Shown here one piece after another: positions 1-7,459 of a DNA stretch of 15,038 nucleotides (the first letter of the stretch is position 1; every line of letters starts with the position of its first letter). The position numbers and the translations under genes are program-made. The notes beneath the pieces were generated by a model. It did no database searches and was not told the origin of the DNA. It saw only the letters and a list, made by a program, of their open reading frames with translations. The DNA comes from Nitrospinota bacterium (GTDB lineage Bacteria; JAUXIQ01): positions 1-15,038 of the forward strand of contig JAUXIQ010000012.1 in the NCBI GenBank assembly GCA_030620925.1. The letters run 5' to 3'.

Positions 1-346
1 GGGACGGAGTGCAGAATCTCGTCTACACTTGCAAATCATGCATCTCACAGAATACTGCCATCTTGAATTCAGGTCAGTCGCCAGCGTATAGGGAGACTCC
101 AGTATCCTGTGAAGTCCTGAATCGTTAATAGGAGCACCTCGCGGCACACGGGCTCGCCCTGTTTTGGATTATTACAATTGGCACGAATACAAGATTCGCC
201 CCCACTTGCAGATAACAAAAAGAACGTGCAAATGATTTTTTATTGTCCTTAAATCGCGTTCGCCTATAATGGTAACTGAAAAATATGGTTAGCCGTTAAT
301 CCGGTTAAATCACCGACCTTCAGCGATAAAAAAGCGGGGAGAAAAA
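1..346. other. Intergenic / window-edge region without a convincing gene
   Basis: No long open frame covers this stretch. On the minus strand a short frame runs from a GTG at 147 off the window edge and contains a close cysteine cluster (RCMICKC). A second overlapping minus frame contains ESCIRANC. Neither has a clear ribosome site or a family I can name. The 8-mer CACTTGCA occurs at 26-33 and again at 203-210. A short inverted repeat lies at 184-198 (CGAAT and ATTCG around five bases). From about 215 onward the sequence becomes AT-rich and holds the promoter of the next gene. Confidence 0.5.
243..270 (+). promoter_or_regulatory. Sigma70-like promoter of the acyl-CoA carboxylase gene
   Basis: A TTGTCC box at 243-248 lies 16 bases before a perfect TATAAT at 265-270. 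The expected transcription start near 277 would leave an untranslated leader of about 70 bases before the ATG at 347. That ATG has a GGGGAG ribosome site at 336-341. The call rests on consensus match and position only. Confidence 0.6.
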
Positions 347-1894
347 ATGGCTTTCGAGAAGCAGAGGGAAGAACTCTTTAAGCTAAGGGAGCGTGCGCTT
401 CAGATGGGTGGGGCGGAAAAGGTGCGGCGACAGCACGAGGCGGGGCGACTCACGGCTCGTGAAAGGATAGACCGCTTGCTGGACCCCGGGACATTCCTGG
501 AAGTAGGCATGCTCAATCATTCCGATGTGCCGGGAATGGAAGAAAAATCGCCTGCGGACAGCAAGGTGGTCGGCTTCGGCAAAATAGACGGCCGACAGGT
601 GGCCATCCAGGCCAACGATTTCACTACCCTGGCCGCTTCGAGCAGCAGGGTGGCGGGAAGAAAGGAAAAGGAAGCCTTCACCTACGCCATAAGGCGCGGC
701 CTTCCCGTAATATACTTCGCCGAAGCGGGGGGTGCCCGAATGCCGGACATCATGGGCGCCCTGGGGATGACCGGCCAAGGATTCAGCATCGGTATTTACG
801 GCCGCAACCGCCGCATGCCCATGGTAGCAGCAGTCATGGGACAGAGCTACGGTCTGCCCACCTGGATGTCCGCCCTATCAGATTTCGTGGTCCAGGTAAA
901 AGGTTCATCCATGGCCGTCTCAGGCCCCCGGGTGCTGGAGCTGGCAATCAGCGAGAAGGTCTCCGAAGAGGAGCTGGGGGGCTGGGAAGTGCACGCCTGC
1001 ACAACGGGGATGACCGACGCCGTGGCCGAAGACGAAGAACACTGCTTCCAGATCATACGCAAGTTCCTTGAATATATGCCCTCCAACAACCAGGAACTGC
1101 CACCGGTTATGCCGGTGCCCGAGGGCAGCGGGCAGAACATGGAGCGCATACTGGATTTCGTACCCGAACAGCGCAACCGCGGCTACGACATGTATAACGT
1201 CATAAAGACCATGGTGGACGGGGAGGAAGTCTTCCCCGTAAAAGACCTCTTCGGCAAGACGGTTATCACCTGTCTGGCCCGAATAGGGGGCCACACGGTA
1301 GGCTTCATCGCCAACCAGCCCTTCTTCATGGGCGGCGCCATGGGCGCCGACGGGATAGACAAAATGATAAGCTTCATGGCCATGTGCGACTCGTTCAACA
1401 TACCCCTCATCTTCCTGCACGATATCCCCGGCTTCTTCGTCGGCAAAGAGGCGGAGCGCCAGCGGGTGGCGGGAAAGATAATCAACCACATGACCGCACT
1501 GGCCCAGATAACGGTCCCCAAAATCTCCATCGTCATCAGAAAAACATACGGCATGGCCTTCTTCAACATGTGCGGCACCGGGTGCGGGGCGGACTTCCTG
1601 GTAGCCTGGCCCAGCGCGGACATCAGCTTCATGGACCCCGAGGTGGGTGTGAACGTGGTCTATGGCGCCCAATTCAGAGGCAGTGAGAAAGAGAAAGAGG
1701 AAAGAGAGAAATTCCTGGAGAAGTGGGGCTACGAGTGCGAGCCCTTTCCTGCAGCGGGGCTGCACCACATCCATGACGTCATCGACCCACCCCAGACGAG
1801 AGACTACATAATCCGCTGCCTGGAGATCGCAAGGGGAACCGTTAACGGCGGCGTCGGGGAACATCACCTGGCCAACTGGCCCACTAAATTTTAG
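347..1894 (+). CDS. Acyl-CoA carboxylase, carboxyltransferase (beta) subunit
   Basis: This 515-residue cytoplasmic protein belongs to the biotin-dependent carboxyltransferase family (PccB/AccD-type, crotonase fold). The family moves the carboxyl group from carboxybiotin to an acyl-CoA such as propionyl- or acetyl-CoA. The N-lobe oxyanion motif is AGGAR at 127-131. The C-lobe has the family stretches FIANQP at 320-325, DIPGFF at 359-364, VIRKTYG at 396-402 and AWPSADISFM at 420-429. Length is normal for the family. The start is firm: ATG with GGGGAG five bases upstream. Where PccB enzymes carry the YGGAYD segment, this protein reads YGMAFF at 401-406, so the residue known to influence acetyl versus propionyl preference (Asp422 in the Streptomyces enzyme) appears to be an aromatic. 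The substrate is therefore uncertain. No biotin carboxylase or biotin-carrier gene is adjacent. Methylmalonyl-CoA decarboxylase alpha and glutaconyl-CoA decarboxylase are related alternatives. Confidence 0.88.
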   Translation: MAFEKQREELFKLRERALQMGGAEKVRRQHEAGRLTARERIDRLLDPGTFLEVGMLNHSDVPGMEEKSPADSKVVGFGKIDGRQVAIQANDFTTLAASSSRVAGRKEKEAFTYAIRRGLPVIYFAEAGGARMPDIMGALGMTGQGFSIGIYGRNRRMPMVAAVMGQSYGLPTWMSALSDFVVQVKGSSMAVSGPRVLELAISEKVSEEELGGWEVHACTTGMTDAVAEDEEHCFQIIRKFLEYMPSNNQELPPVMPVPEGSGQNMERILDFVPEQRNRGYDMYNVIKTMVDGEEVFPVKDLFGKTVITCLARIGGHTVGFIANQPFFMGGAMGADGIDKMISFMAMCDSFNIPLIFLHDIPGFFVGKEAERQRVAGKIINHMTALAQITVPKISIVIRKTYGMAFFNMCGTGCGADFLVAWPSADISFMDPEVGVNVVYGAQFRGSEKEKEEREKFLEKWGYECEPFPAAGLHHIHDVIDPPQTRDYIIRCLEIARGTVNGGVGEHHLANWPTKF

Positions 1895-1909
1895 GCGGGT
1901 ACGAGGCGC

Positions 1910-2635
1910 TTATTCCACGGTGGCCTCATAAATCAAGTCTATATTAAGAGCCTCCCCGGGCTCGATGGTCACCTCCCTTTCCATAACTCCCATCGCCTCC
2001 TGCCATACCCTGAGCCGATATGTCCCGGGAGGTATCCGGTCTATCATATATTCGCCGTCGGTACCGGTGGCCGAATAATAAGGGTGTTCCACAACGTAAA
2101 TCCAGGCCTGCATCCAGGGGTGTAAATCGCACTTCACCTCTATAATTCCGGGTCTGTTGAGCACCACCGGTATCCTTTTGCCCATCAGAGGCTGGGCCAG
2201 GTTAAAGATGGTGCGCCCTTTGAGATAACCGTGGATGTTGTGATGGACGGGGTCGCTGTTCAAAATAACAAACTCTCGCCCTTTCTGAGCCAACTGAACG
2301 TGGGGCAGGAAAGCGCAGTCGTGCTGGTCTATCAACTGCACCACCCGTGAAAACGCCTTGCCTCCTGCTACGCCTTCGAGGGTGACCACCGCGTTGAGAA
2401 CGCCTCTCCCGGAGGAGAGCACGAGGTTTTTCAGCTTCCTATAACCGCGACCGCAGACTCGCTGATCGGAGGTAATGGGCGCCCTCGCCTGGGCCGGTAT
2501 CTCTCCCTTGAAAATAACCCTCCCCGTTAATGCGCCGCCGTTAGCCACATTTTCGACCTTGTATCCTGCTTGCGCCGGCGTCAAGAACAGCATGAGCCAC
2601 AGGAACGATGCAAACAATAAGAACGATTTAATCAT
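1910..2635 (-). CDS. Exported cupredoxin-like protein with C-terminal carboxypeptidase-regulatory-like domain
   Basis: The 241-residue product starts with a clear signal peptide: MIKSF, a hydrophobic core to about residue 18, and cleavage near AQA at 21-23. It should therefore act in the periplasm or at the cell surface. Residues about 30-183 resemble a plastocyanin-type fold. NSDPVHHNIHG at 126-136 offers the first histidine ligand, and CDLHPWM at 169-175 gives Cys, His and Met in the order of a type 1 copper site. Cys61 and Cys107 are extra cysteines that could pair. Residues about 184-235 form a carboxypeptidase-regulatory-like beta-sandwich (GTDGEYMIDRIPPGTYRLRV). The start ATG has AAAGGAG seven bases upstream. 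The gene is convergent with the carboxylase gene, 15 bases away, and divergent from purE. An electron-transfer or copper-binding role is inferred from the ligand set; the partner is unknown. Confidence 0.72.
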   Translation of the reverse strand: MIKSFLLFASFLWLMLFLTPAQAGYKVENVANGGALTGRVIFKGEIPAQARAPITSDQRVCGRGYRKLKNLVLSSGRGVLNAVVTLEGVAGGKAFSRVVQLIDQHDCAFLPHVQLAQKGREFVILNSDPVHHNIHGYLKGRTIFNLAQPLMGKRIPVVLNRPGIIEVKCDLHPWMQAWIYVVEHPYYSATGTDGEYMIDRIPPGTYRLRVWQEAMGVMEREVTIEPGEALNIDLIYEATVE

Positions 2636-2736
2636 CGAGTGTCTCCTTTAACTACCTGAATAGCCTGTAAACCGACTGAGTGCTCTTTATTAAATATAAC
2701 TTCCGGCTGACCAATTGACCTTACACACGCCCGTAA

Positions 2737-2792
2737 CGCGAATTCGCGGCTCAGCGAGTTGACCGCTCACCCCTTTCTATGCTATAGCATAG
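2737..2792. promoter_or_regulatory. Divergent control region with two perfect palindromes, likely purE promoter/operator
   Basis: Two perfect palindromes lie between the divergent cupredoxin and purE genes. CGCGAATTCGCG is at 2737-2748 (12 bases) and CTATGCTATAGCATAG is at 2777-2792 (16 bases). A TTGACC box at 2759-2764 followed after 18 bases by TATAGC at 2783-2788 could be the purE promoter, which would place the larger palindrome over its -10 box. An alternative -10, TATATT at 2807-2812, would put the palindrome near its -35 position. Either layout fits a dimeric regulator, but none is identified. Confidence 0.45.
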
Positions 2793-2843
2793 GTCGGCCG
2801 GGAACTTATATTTTTAACCTGTTCAGGAACCGAGGAGGCTTAT

Positions 2844-3347
2844 ATGGCGGAGCCGGTGGTGGGCATAGTTATGGGCAGCGAATCCGACGCGGAAGTCATG
2901 CGAGGTGCGGCGGACGTGCTTAAAAATTTCGACGTGCCCTATGAAGTAACCGTTTCCTCCGCTCACAGGACGCTGGACCGGACACTGGAATACGCCCGCA
3001 GCGCCGGGAAGCGCGGCCTGAAGCTGATAATCGCCGGAGCCGGCGGCGCGGCGCACCTGCCGGGAGTGCTGGCAGCGGCTACCTCTCTTCCCGTGATAGG
3101 CGTCCCCATAGATTCCTCACCGCTCAAGGGGATAGATGCGCTCCTCTCAATCGCCCAGATGCCCTCCGGGGTTCCTGTTGCCACCATGTCCGTGGGAACC
3201 GCCGGAGCGAAGAACGCCGCCTATTTCGCGCTTCGCGTCCTGGCCGCTCATGACAGCGACCTTAAAACCAAACTGGAAGCCGATCAGGCGCGAACGGCCG
3301 GAGAGGTGGAGGCCGCCGATAAACGTGTCAAAAAAAGCTCCGAATGA
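2844..3347 (+). CDS. purE: N5-carboxyaminoimidazole ribonucleotide mutase PurE
   Basis: PurE carries out the carboxylation step of de novo purine synthesis, converting N5-CAIR to CAIR in the cytoplasm. The 167-residue product has the full family signature: GSESD at 11-15 in the nucleotide-binding loop, SAHRT at 39-43 with the catalytic His41 (equivalent to His45 of the E. coli enzyme), and IAGAGGAAHLPG at 63-74. It also has the AQMPSGVPVAT segment at 104-114. These features fit the class I (mutase) form, which normally needs PurK to supply N5-CAIR; no purK is in the window. The start is supported by GAGGAGG five bases before the ATG. The gene begins just after a palindrome-containing control region and is followed 43 bases later by the yrdC-type gene, so the two are probably co-transcribed. 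Confidence 0.96.
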   Translation: MAEPVVGIVMGSESDAEVMRGAADVLKNFDVPYEVTVSSAHRTLDRTLEYARSAGKRGLKLIIAGAGGAAHLPGVLAAATSLPVIGVPIDSSPLKGIDALLSIAQMPSGVPVATMSVGTAGAKNAAYFALRVLAAHDSDLKTKLEADQARTAGEVEAADKRVKKSSE

Positions 3348-3390
3348 TGCCCTTCTCCAGATGGGATAAACCTTACAACGGTGTGCAGGG

Positions 3391-4044
3391 GTGCGCGGCA
3401 AAACTGTGGCCATAGATTCTCTAAGCCCGGAAAGCCGGAATATAGACAAAGCGGCAAGGGTTATCAAGGCTGGCGGCCTGGTAGTCTATCCTACCGAGAC
3501 CTTTTACGCGCTGGGGGCGGATGCCCTCAACGAGAGAGCGGTCAGGAAAGTCTACGAGGTTAAGGGCCGGAGCTTCAGCAAGGCGCTTACCCTCATCATA
3601 CACAACAGGGAATCGCTGCTCCCCCTGGTGGCGGCAGTCCCCCCTGGAGCGGAAAAACTCATGGCAAAGTTCTGGCCGGGGCCTCTCACGATCGTCTTTA
3701 AAGCCGCCGGAATACTCCCCTCCCTGGTCACGGCGGGCACCGGGAGTATAGGGATAAGAATCCCTTCCTCCGCGACAGCCATAGCACTGGCTTGTGCAAC
3801 AGGCCGCCCTTTAACGGCTACCAGCGCGAACCCCTCGGGTCTGCGTGGATTCACCAGGGCGGGAGAAGCGTCAGCTTCGCTGGGCGAGGAGATCGATATG
3901 ATCCTGGACGGGGGTAGGACACGCGGGGGCACGGCCTCCACTATCGTGGACTTTACCGTACCCCCGCCGGTCCTTATACGCACCGGAACTATTTCCAGGG
4001 AGATGCTTGAGAAATGCCTGAATATCAAAATCGCAGCGTCTTGA
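3391..4044 (+). CDS. L-threonylcarbamoyladenylate synthase (Sua5/YciO/YrdC family)
   Basis: The protein makes threonylcarbamoyl-AMP from threonine, bicarbonate and ATP, the first step of the universal t6A37 tRNA modification. The 217 residues cover one YrdC domain with little extra. IKAGGLVVYPTETFYALG at 25-42 and KGRSFSKALTLII at 58-70 form the nucleotide and substrate pocket. KFWPGPLT at 93-100, GIRIPS at 121-126 and TATSANPSG at 142-150 complete the signature. A Sua5 C-terminal domain is absent, so this is the short bacterial type. The start is uncertain: GTG at 3391 sits directly on an AGGGG stretch, while a second GTG at 3406 has the same AGGGG 14 bases upstream. Neither spacing is ideal, and coupling to purE translation is possible. 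The neighbouring pal gene is convergent. Confidence 0.92.
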   Translation: MRGKTVAIDSLSPESRNIDKAARVIKAGGLVVYPTETFYALGADALNERAVRKVYEVKGRSFSKALTLIIHNRESLLPLVAAVPPGAEKLMAKFWPGPLTIVFKAAGILPSLVTAGTGSIGIRIPSSATAIALACATGRPLTATSANPSGLRGFTRAGEASASLGEEIDMILDGGRTRGGTASTIVDFTVPPPVLIRTGTISREMLEKCLNIKIAAS

Positions 4045-4116
4045 GGGAACCGTTACAGGAAAACCCCCGCCCCTTGCAGGTATCGATAAATCTCTCCCGG
4101 CTAAACACAAAAAGGG

Positions 4117-4737
4117 TTAGTATGAAGTTACCTGGAACTGAGCCCTCCTGTTCTTCGTCCATACCTGTTCGTCGTGGCCCGAGGCCAACGGCCTTTCCTC
4201 GCCGTAGCTGATTGTATACAGCCGCACGGGATCGATGCCCAGGCCTATGAGATACCTCCTCACGCTCATGGCCCGCCTCTCGCCCAGAGCCAGGTTATAC
4301 TCATCGGTACCCCGCTCGTCGGCATGTCCTTCTACGAGGACTTCGGCCTCAGAGTTTGCCTGCAACCATTCCGCATTTCCCCTCAGCGTTTTCTTTGCTT
4401 GATCAGTAAGCGCTGATTTGTCGAATTCGAAGTTGATCGTCCTCAACACCAGATCGGCGGGACTGAACTCTTTGCCTCTCGCCGAAAGCTGAGGGGGTAC
4501 ATCTCTCTCAGACCTCAGGATAGACTCACGAATGCTCTCAGACGTCCCTCCCTTGCCTCCCCCTTCTCTGCCGGCCATACTCTGTCCTTCGCCTCCTGTA
4601 CGGCCCCCCTTCTTTGCTGCTCCCGAGGCTGCCCTTTCGCCCTGGCTATCGCTCACCCTCGCGGGACAACCCGTGAGGAAGAGACCCAATGCCACGAGCA
4701 GGACAACTGCTAAAGGAGTAATTACTACATTTCTCAT
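4117..4737 (-). CDS. pal: Peptidoglycan-associated lipoprotein Pal
   Basis: Pal anchors the outer membrane to peptidoglycan and is the terminal partner of the Tol complex. The 206-residue precursor has a lipoprotein signal peptide ending in LTGC at 21-24, so Cys24 would be lipidated. A low-complexity Gly/Ser/Lys linker follows (about 30-80), then an OmpA C-terminal domain from about 95 to the end. Its peptidoglycan-binding motifs are present: NFEFDKSAL at 102-110, VEGHADERGTDEYN at 135-148, LGERRA at 151-156 and NRRAQF at 196-201. The ATG has GGGAGG about 11 bases upstream, a rather long spacing. It is the last gene of the tol operon, 100 bases after tolB. That gap is long enough for a secondary promoter, though I see no strong one. 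Confidence 0.95.
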   Translation of the reverse strand: MRNVVITPLAVVLLVALGLFLTGCPARVSDSQGERAASGAAKKGGRTGGEGQSMAGREGGGKGGTSESIRESILRSERDVPPQLSARGKEFSPADLVLRTINFEFDKSALTDQAKKTLRGNAEWLQANSEAEVLVEGHADERGTDEYNLALGERRAMSVRRYLIGLGIDPVRLYTISYGEERPLASGHDEQVWTKNRRAQFQVTSY

Positions 4738-4837
4738 GTTACCACGTTCCTCCCTTTAAAAACTCAAGTTAAATCGTGAAAGTAAAAACAGACCTTCTCC
4801 CTATTCTTGACTTCAAAACCCTCCTCATTATTAAAAC

Positions 4838-6163
4838 TCAATCCCCAAGCCTGGTGGACCATGCAGGTGAATAACCGCCTCCCGCCAGCTTTGTTACGGG
4901 GTGTTGGCCCGAACCGTCCACCCCCATTATGTATATTTGTGGCGTTCCGTTTCTATCCGAACTGAAAGCGATATGACGCCCGTCAGGGGACCACGCGGGG
5001 GCCTCGTTATTTCCTGCGTCTTTGGTAAGTCTTTTAAGATCGCTCCCGTCGAGGTTTATTGTATATATATTGAACAGCTCATCCCTTCTTCCGGCGAAAG
5101 CCAGGCGGTCTCCTCGCGGTGACCATGAAGCCTGGTCGTTGTAATCTCCCAAGTAAGTGATACGCTTCGCATTTTTCCCGTCGGCATCCATTACATGAAT
5201 CTGCGGGAAGCCTGCTCTGGAGGAGGTGAAGGCTATTCTCTTGCCGTTGGGAGACCACGCGGGCCCTGAGTCGGTCACCCGGTTCTTGGTCAACCGTTTC
5301 AGTTTTCCGTCTTTCACTCTGATGAGGTAAATTTCAGCGTTACCGTCCTTGGTCATGACCATTGCGATATTCTTCCCATCCGGCGACCAGGCAGGCAACA
5401 CGTTAAGTCCCTGGGCCAGAGAGAGCGCTCTTCGATCCAGACCGTCTTGATTTATGATGTACAGGTCGGGGTTGTTATCGATATAAGAGGTAAAGGCGAT
5501 CCGCTTCCCGTCAGGAGACCAGGCGGGAGAGAGTACCAGCGACTTATCACCGGTTAGGCGGTAAACACCGTGCCCGTCGTAGTCCATGATGTACATCTCT
5601 TTGTTCTGCCTTTGCTTGGAAACAAAAGCTATCTTGGACCTGAATACCCCCTTCTCACCCGTGAGCCGGTATGCTATCTCCTCAGAGAGTCGATGGGCTA
5701 TGGTCCGGTAGTCGCGGGGGTCGCCGGAATATTTCACTCCTATTATCCTTTTACCTCTATCCACGTCGAATAGCTCACTTTTAAGCACCAGCTGGCCGCC
5801 ATCCATATAGATTTCGCCCTTGAGCAGAGCCACAGCTCCCAGGGCGCCCCACTCACTGAAATTTGTCTTCCCTTTCGCCCTATCCTCCCGTTCCTGCTCC
5901 TGGACGAATCCGTCCTTATCGATAACCTTAAAGAACCCGGAAAACTCCAGATCAGCCCTCACAACCCTGCTCATGGTGGAGGTGAGCTGGATATAAGCCC
6001 CGGAACGGCCGCGTCCGACTGTAAAATCTGGCACGGCGACTTCTATCCTGCCCGAGCCTGCGGTTTTTAAATCCAGAAATACCTCCGGACCCTTACCTTC
6101 AGAATCACTGAAAGCAAAAACCGAGATAACCGATATTATCGCGATGATAAGCCTTATATACAA
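4838..6163 (-). CDS. tolB: Tol-Pal system beta-propeller protein TolB
   Basis: TolB is the periplasmic protein that shuttles between TolA and Pal. I choose a TTG start at 6163, giving 441 residues, because the upstream open frame would overlap the end of tolA by about 60 bases. This TTG follows the tolA stop by seven bases, has GGAGGG ten bases upstream, and begins directly with a signal peptide (Leu/Ile/Val-rich to about residue 19). An ATG at 6232 is the alternative, adding 23 polar residues. The N-terminal TolB domain (about 38-167) contains EVAVPDF. The C-terminal propeller (about 175-437) has WSPDG-type repeats whose tryptophans fall at 215, 259, 303, 347, 391 and 435, exactly 44 residues apart. 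Placement between tolA and pal confirms the identity. Confidence 0.94.
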   Translation of the reverse strand: MYIRLIIAIISVISVFAFSDSEGKGPEVFLDLKTAGSGRIEVAVPDFTVGRGRSGAYIQLTSTMSRVVRADLEFSGFFKVIDKDGFVQEQEREDRAKGKTNFSEWGALGAVALLKGEIYMDGGQLVLKSELFDVDRGKRIIGVKYSGDPRDYRTIAHRLSEEIAYRLTGEKGVFRSKIAFVSKQRQNKEMYIMDYDGHGVYRLTGDKSLVLSPAWSPDGKRIAFTSYIDNNPDLYIINQDGLDRRALSLAQGLNVLPAWSPDGKNIAMVMTKDGNAEIYLIRVKDGKLKRLTKNRVTDSGPAWSPNGKRIAFTSSRAGFPQIHVMDADGKNAKRITYLGDYNDQASWSPRGDRLAFAGRRDELFNIYTINLDGSDLKRLTKDAGNNEAPAWSPDGRHIAFSSDRNGTPQIYIMGVDGSGQHPVTKLAGGGYSPAWSTRLGD

Positions 6164-6170
6164 TGTGCGG

Positions 6171-6920
6171 TTAACCCTCCCCGGAATATTCGAATCCGAA
6201 ATGCACACGTAACTCTTCCCCTTCAAACTCATGGGGTAGTGGGGGCAGGGGACCGGCCTTCATAATGGCCATAGCCGCCGACCCGTCCAAAAATTCATCC
6301 CCGGATGATTTCTCTATTTTCAAACCCTCGATGCTTCCGTCTCTCTGCACCTTGAAAAAGATCACCACCCGCCTGCTCCCCTTTCCCTCGAACTCACTAT
6401 ATACCGGGTCCCAGTGCTCCGCTATTCTCCTTTGCATTATGGACAGGTAGTAGGAGTAGGGGAAATCCACATCTTCGAGGGATAGACTCCCCACCCCTTT
6501 GGGGCCCAGGCTGGCGGTAGTAGTCGTAGAAAATTCCGTGAGTTTTTCCTTCTGCTCTTTTCCTTTCGTCTCCAGTTTAGGTTGTTTCTGCTGTTGCCGA
6601 TTCCTGCTTTTTTTGAACCTCTCCTTTTTACGGCGCTCAGGTTTTTTTTCTGGCTCTTTTTTCACCTTCGGCTTCTCGGGAAGAGGGGCAGCCGGAGGTT
6701 TCTTCACGGCAGCTTGCTTAGTTTCCGACGATTCTTTTTTCTTATTGGGCTGAGGTTTGCTGACCTCCTTCTTCTCCGCGGGATTTCGGGGAAGCTCCAC
6801 GAAGCTCACCCTGTATACATCCTTGGGCTTTTCCCTCTTTTCAGACACCATGGGAACGGTGAATATAATGCCCAGGATTATGAGATGGGCTACGAGAGAA
6901 TAGAGGATGAGCTTCCCCAT
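6171..6920 (-). CDS. tolA: TolA/TonB-family energy transducer (TolA by context)
   Basis: This 249-residue inner-membrane protein would carry energy from TolQR to TolB and Pal at the outer membrane. Residues about 3-24 form the single N-terminal membrane helix. Within it, Ser8 and His12 reproduce the SxxxH pattern that TolA and TonB use to contact their motor. A strongly basic Lys/Glu/Pro-rich linker spans about 28-128. The C-terminal TonB/TolA domain runs from about 153 to the end (YLSIMQRRIAEHW at 158-170, VQRDGSIEGLKIEKSSGDEFLD at 191-212). The protein is much shorter than E. coli TolA (about 420 residues) and lacks the long alanine-rich helix, so by sequence alone it looks TonB-like. Its place between tolR and tolB makes TolA the better name. 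ATG start with GGAAGG upstream. Confidence 0.88.
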   Translation of the reverse strand: MGKLILYSLVAHLIILGIIFTVPMVSEKREKPKDVYRVSFVELPRNPAEKKEVSKPQPNKKKESSETKQAAVKKPPAAPLPEKPKVKKEPEKKPERRKKERFKKSRNRQQQKQPKLETKGKEQKEKLTEFSTTTTASLGPKGVGSLSLEDVDFPYSYYLSIMQRRIAEHWDPVYSEFEGKGSRRVVIFFKVQRDGSIEGLKIEKSSGDEFLDGSAAMAIMKAGPLPPLPHEFEGEELRVHFGFEYSGEG

Positions 6921-7022
6921 AACGTTCCCTTCCTCTGGGCTTCTCTGTTAACTATCATAAAAAAAAGCGGAGAGCTCGACTAAAAGGCCCTTCGCCCATC
7001 TCTCCAGCCTCAGTCTGAATTT

Positions 7023-7427
7023 TCAATCCATCGGCTCGGTGACCATACCCAATTGATAGAAACCAGCCCGCCTGATTCTAGACATGGTTTTCACCACGGT
7101 TCCGTATTTCACGTCGCGGTCAGCCTTTATAAATACCTCCATGTCGGGATTGATCCGGCTTAAACGCTGTAGTTTTTCCTCCAGTTCGTCGAAGCTCACC
7201 CGTCTATCTCTGAAATAAATACGGTTATTCGTTGATACAGTTATAATCAAGCTTTCACTGAGGTCATGCACTTCCCCTTTCTCCCTGGGGAGGTCCACCG
7301 GAATGCCCTGAGTAAGCATAGGGGCGGTGACCATAAAGATGACCAGCAACACCAGCATCACATCCACCAGAGGAGTAACGTTTATTTCAGAGAGAACTGG
7401 AGTCGTCCTCTCGCTCAATCCCTTCAA
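7023..7427 (-). CDS. tolR: Tol-Pal motor subunit TolR (ExbD/TolR family)
   Basis: TolR works with TolQ as the proton-driven stator-type motor of the inner membrane. The 134-residue protein has a short cytoplasmic N-terminus and one membrane helix at about 18-36. The family motif INVTPLVDVMLVLLVIFM sits at 15-32, with Asp22 the proton-carrying residue. A periplasmic domain of about 95 residues follows, containing IITVSTNNRIYF and the late FIKADRDVKYG segment at 99-109. Length is typical. Translation appears to start at a TTG, with AGGAAGG six bases upstream; no better start exists close by. It lies 32 bases after tolQ and about 100 bases before tolA. Confidence 0.95.
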   Translation of the reverse strand: MKGLSERTTPVLSEINVTPLVDVMLVLLVIFMVTAPMLTQGIPVDLPREKGEVHDLSESLIITVSTNNRIYFRDRRVSFDELEEKLQRLSRINPDMEVFIKADRDVKYGTVVKTMSRIRRAGFYQLGMVTEPMD

Positions 7428-7459
7428 AGGCTGCCTTCCTCTCTAATGGGGCGGATCGG

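Noticed and set aside
184-198. Short inverted repeat CGAAT-n5-ATTCG as a LexA or similar operator
   Set aside because: Arms and spacing do not match LexA boxes I know, and a five-base arm is easily found by chance.
920-1867. Long (315-codon) open frame on the minus strand opposite the acyl-CoA carboxylase gene
   Set aside because: It is wholly antisense to a gene with complete family motifs, has no recognisable domain and a skewed His/Val/Ala-rich composition, as expected for a shadow frame.
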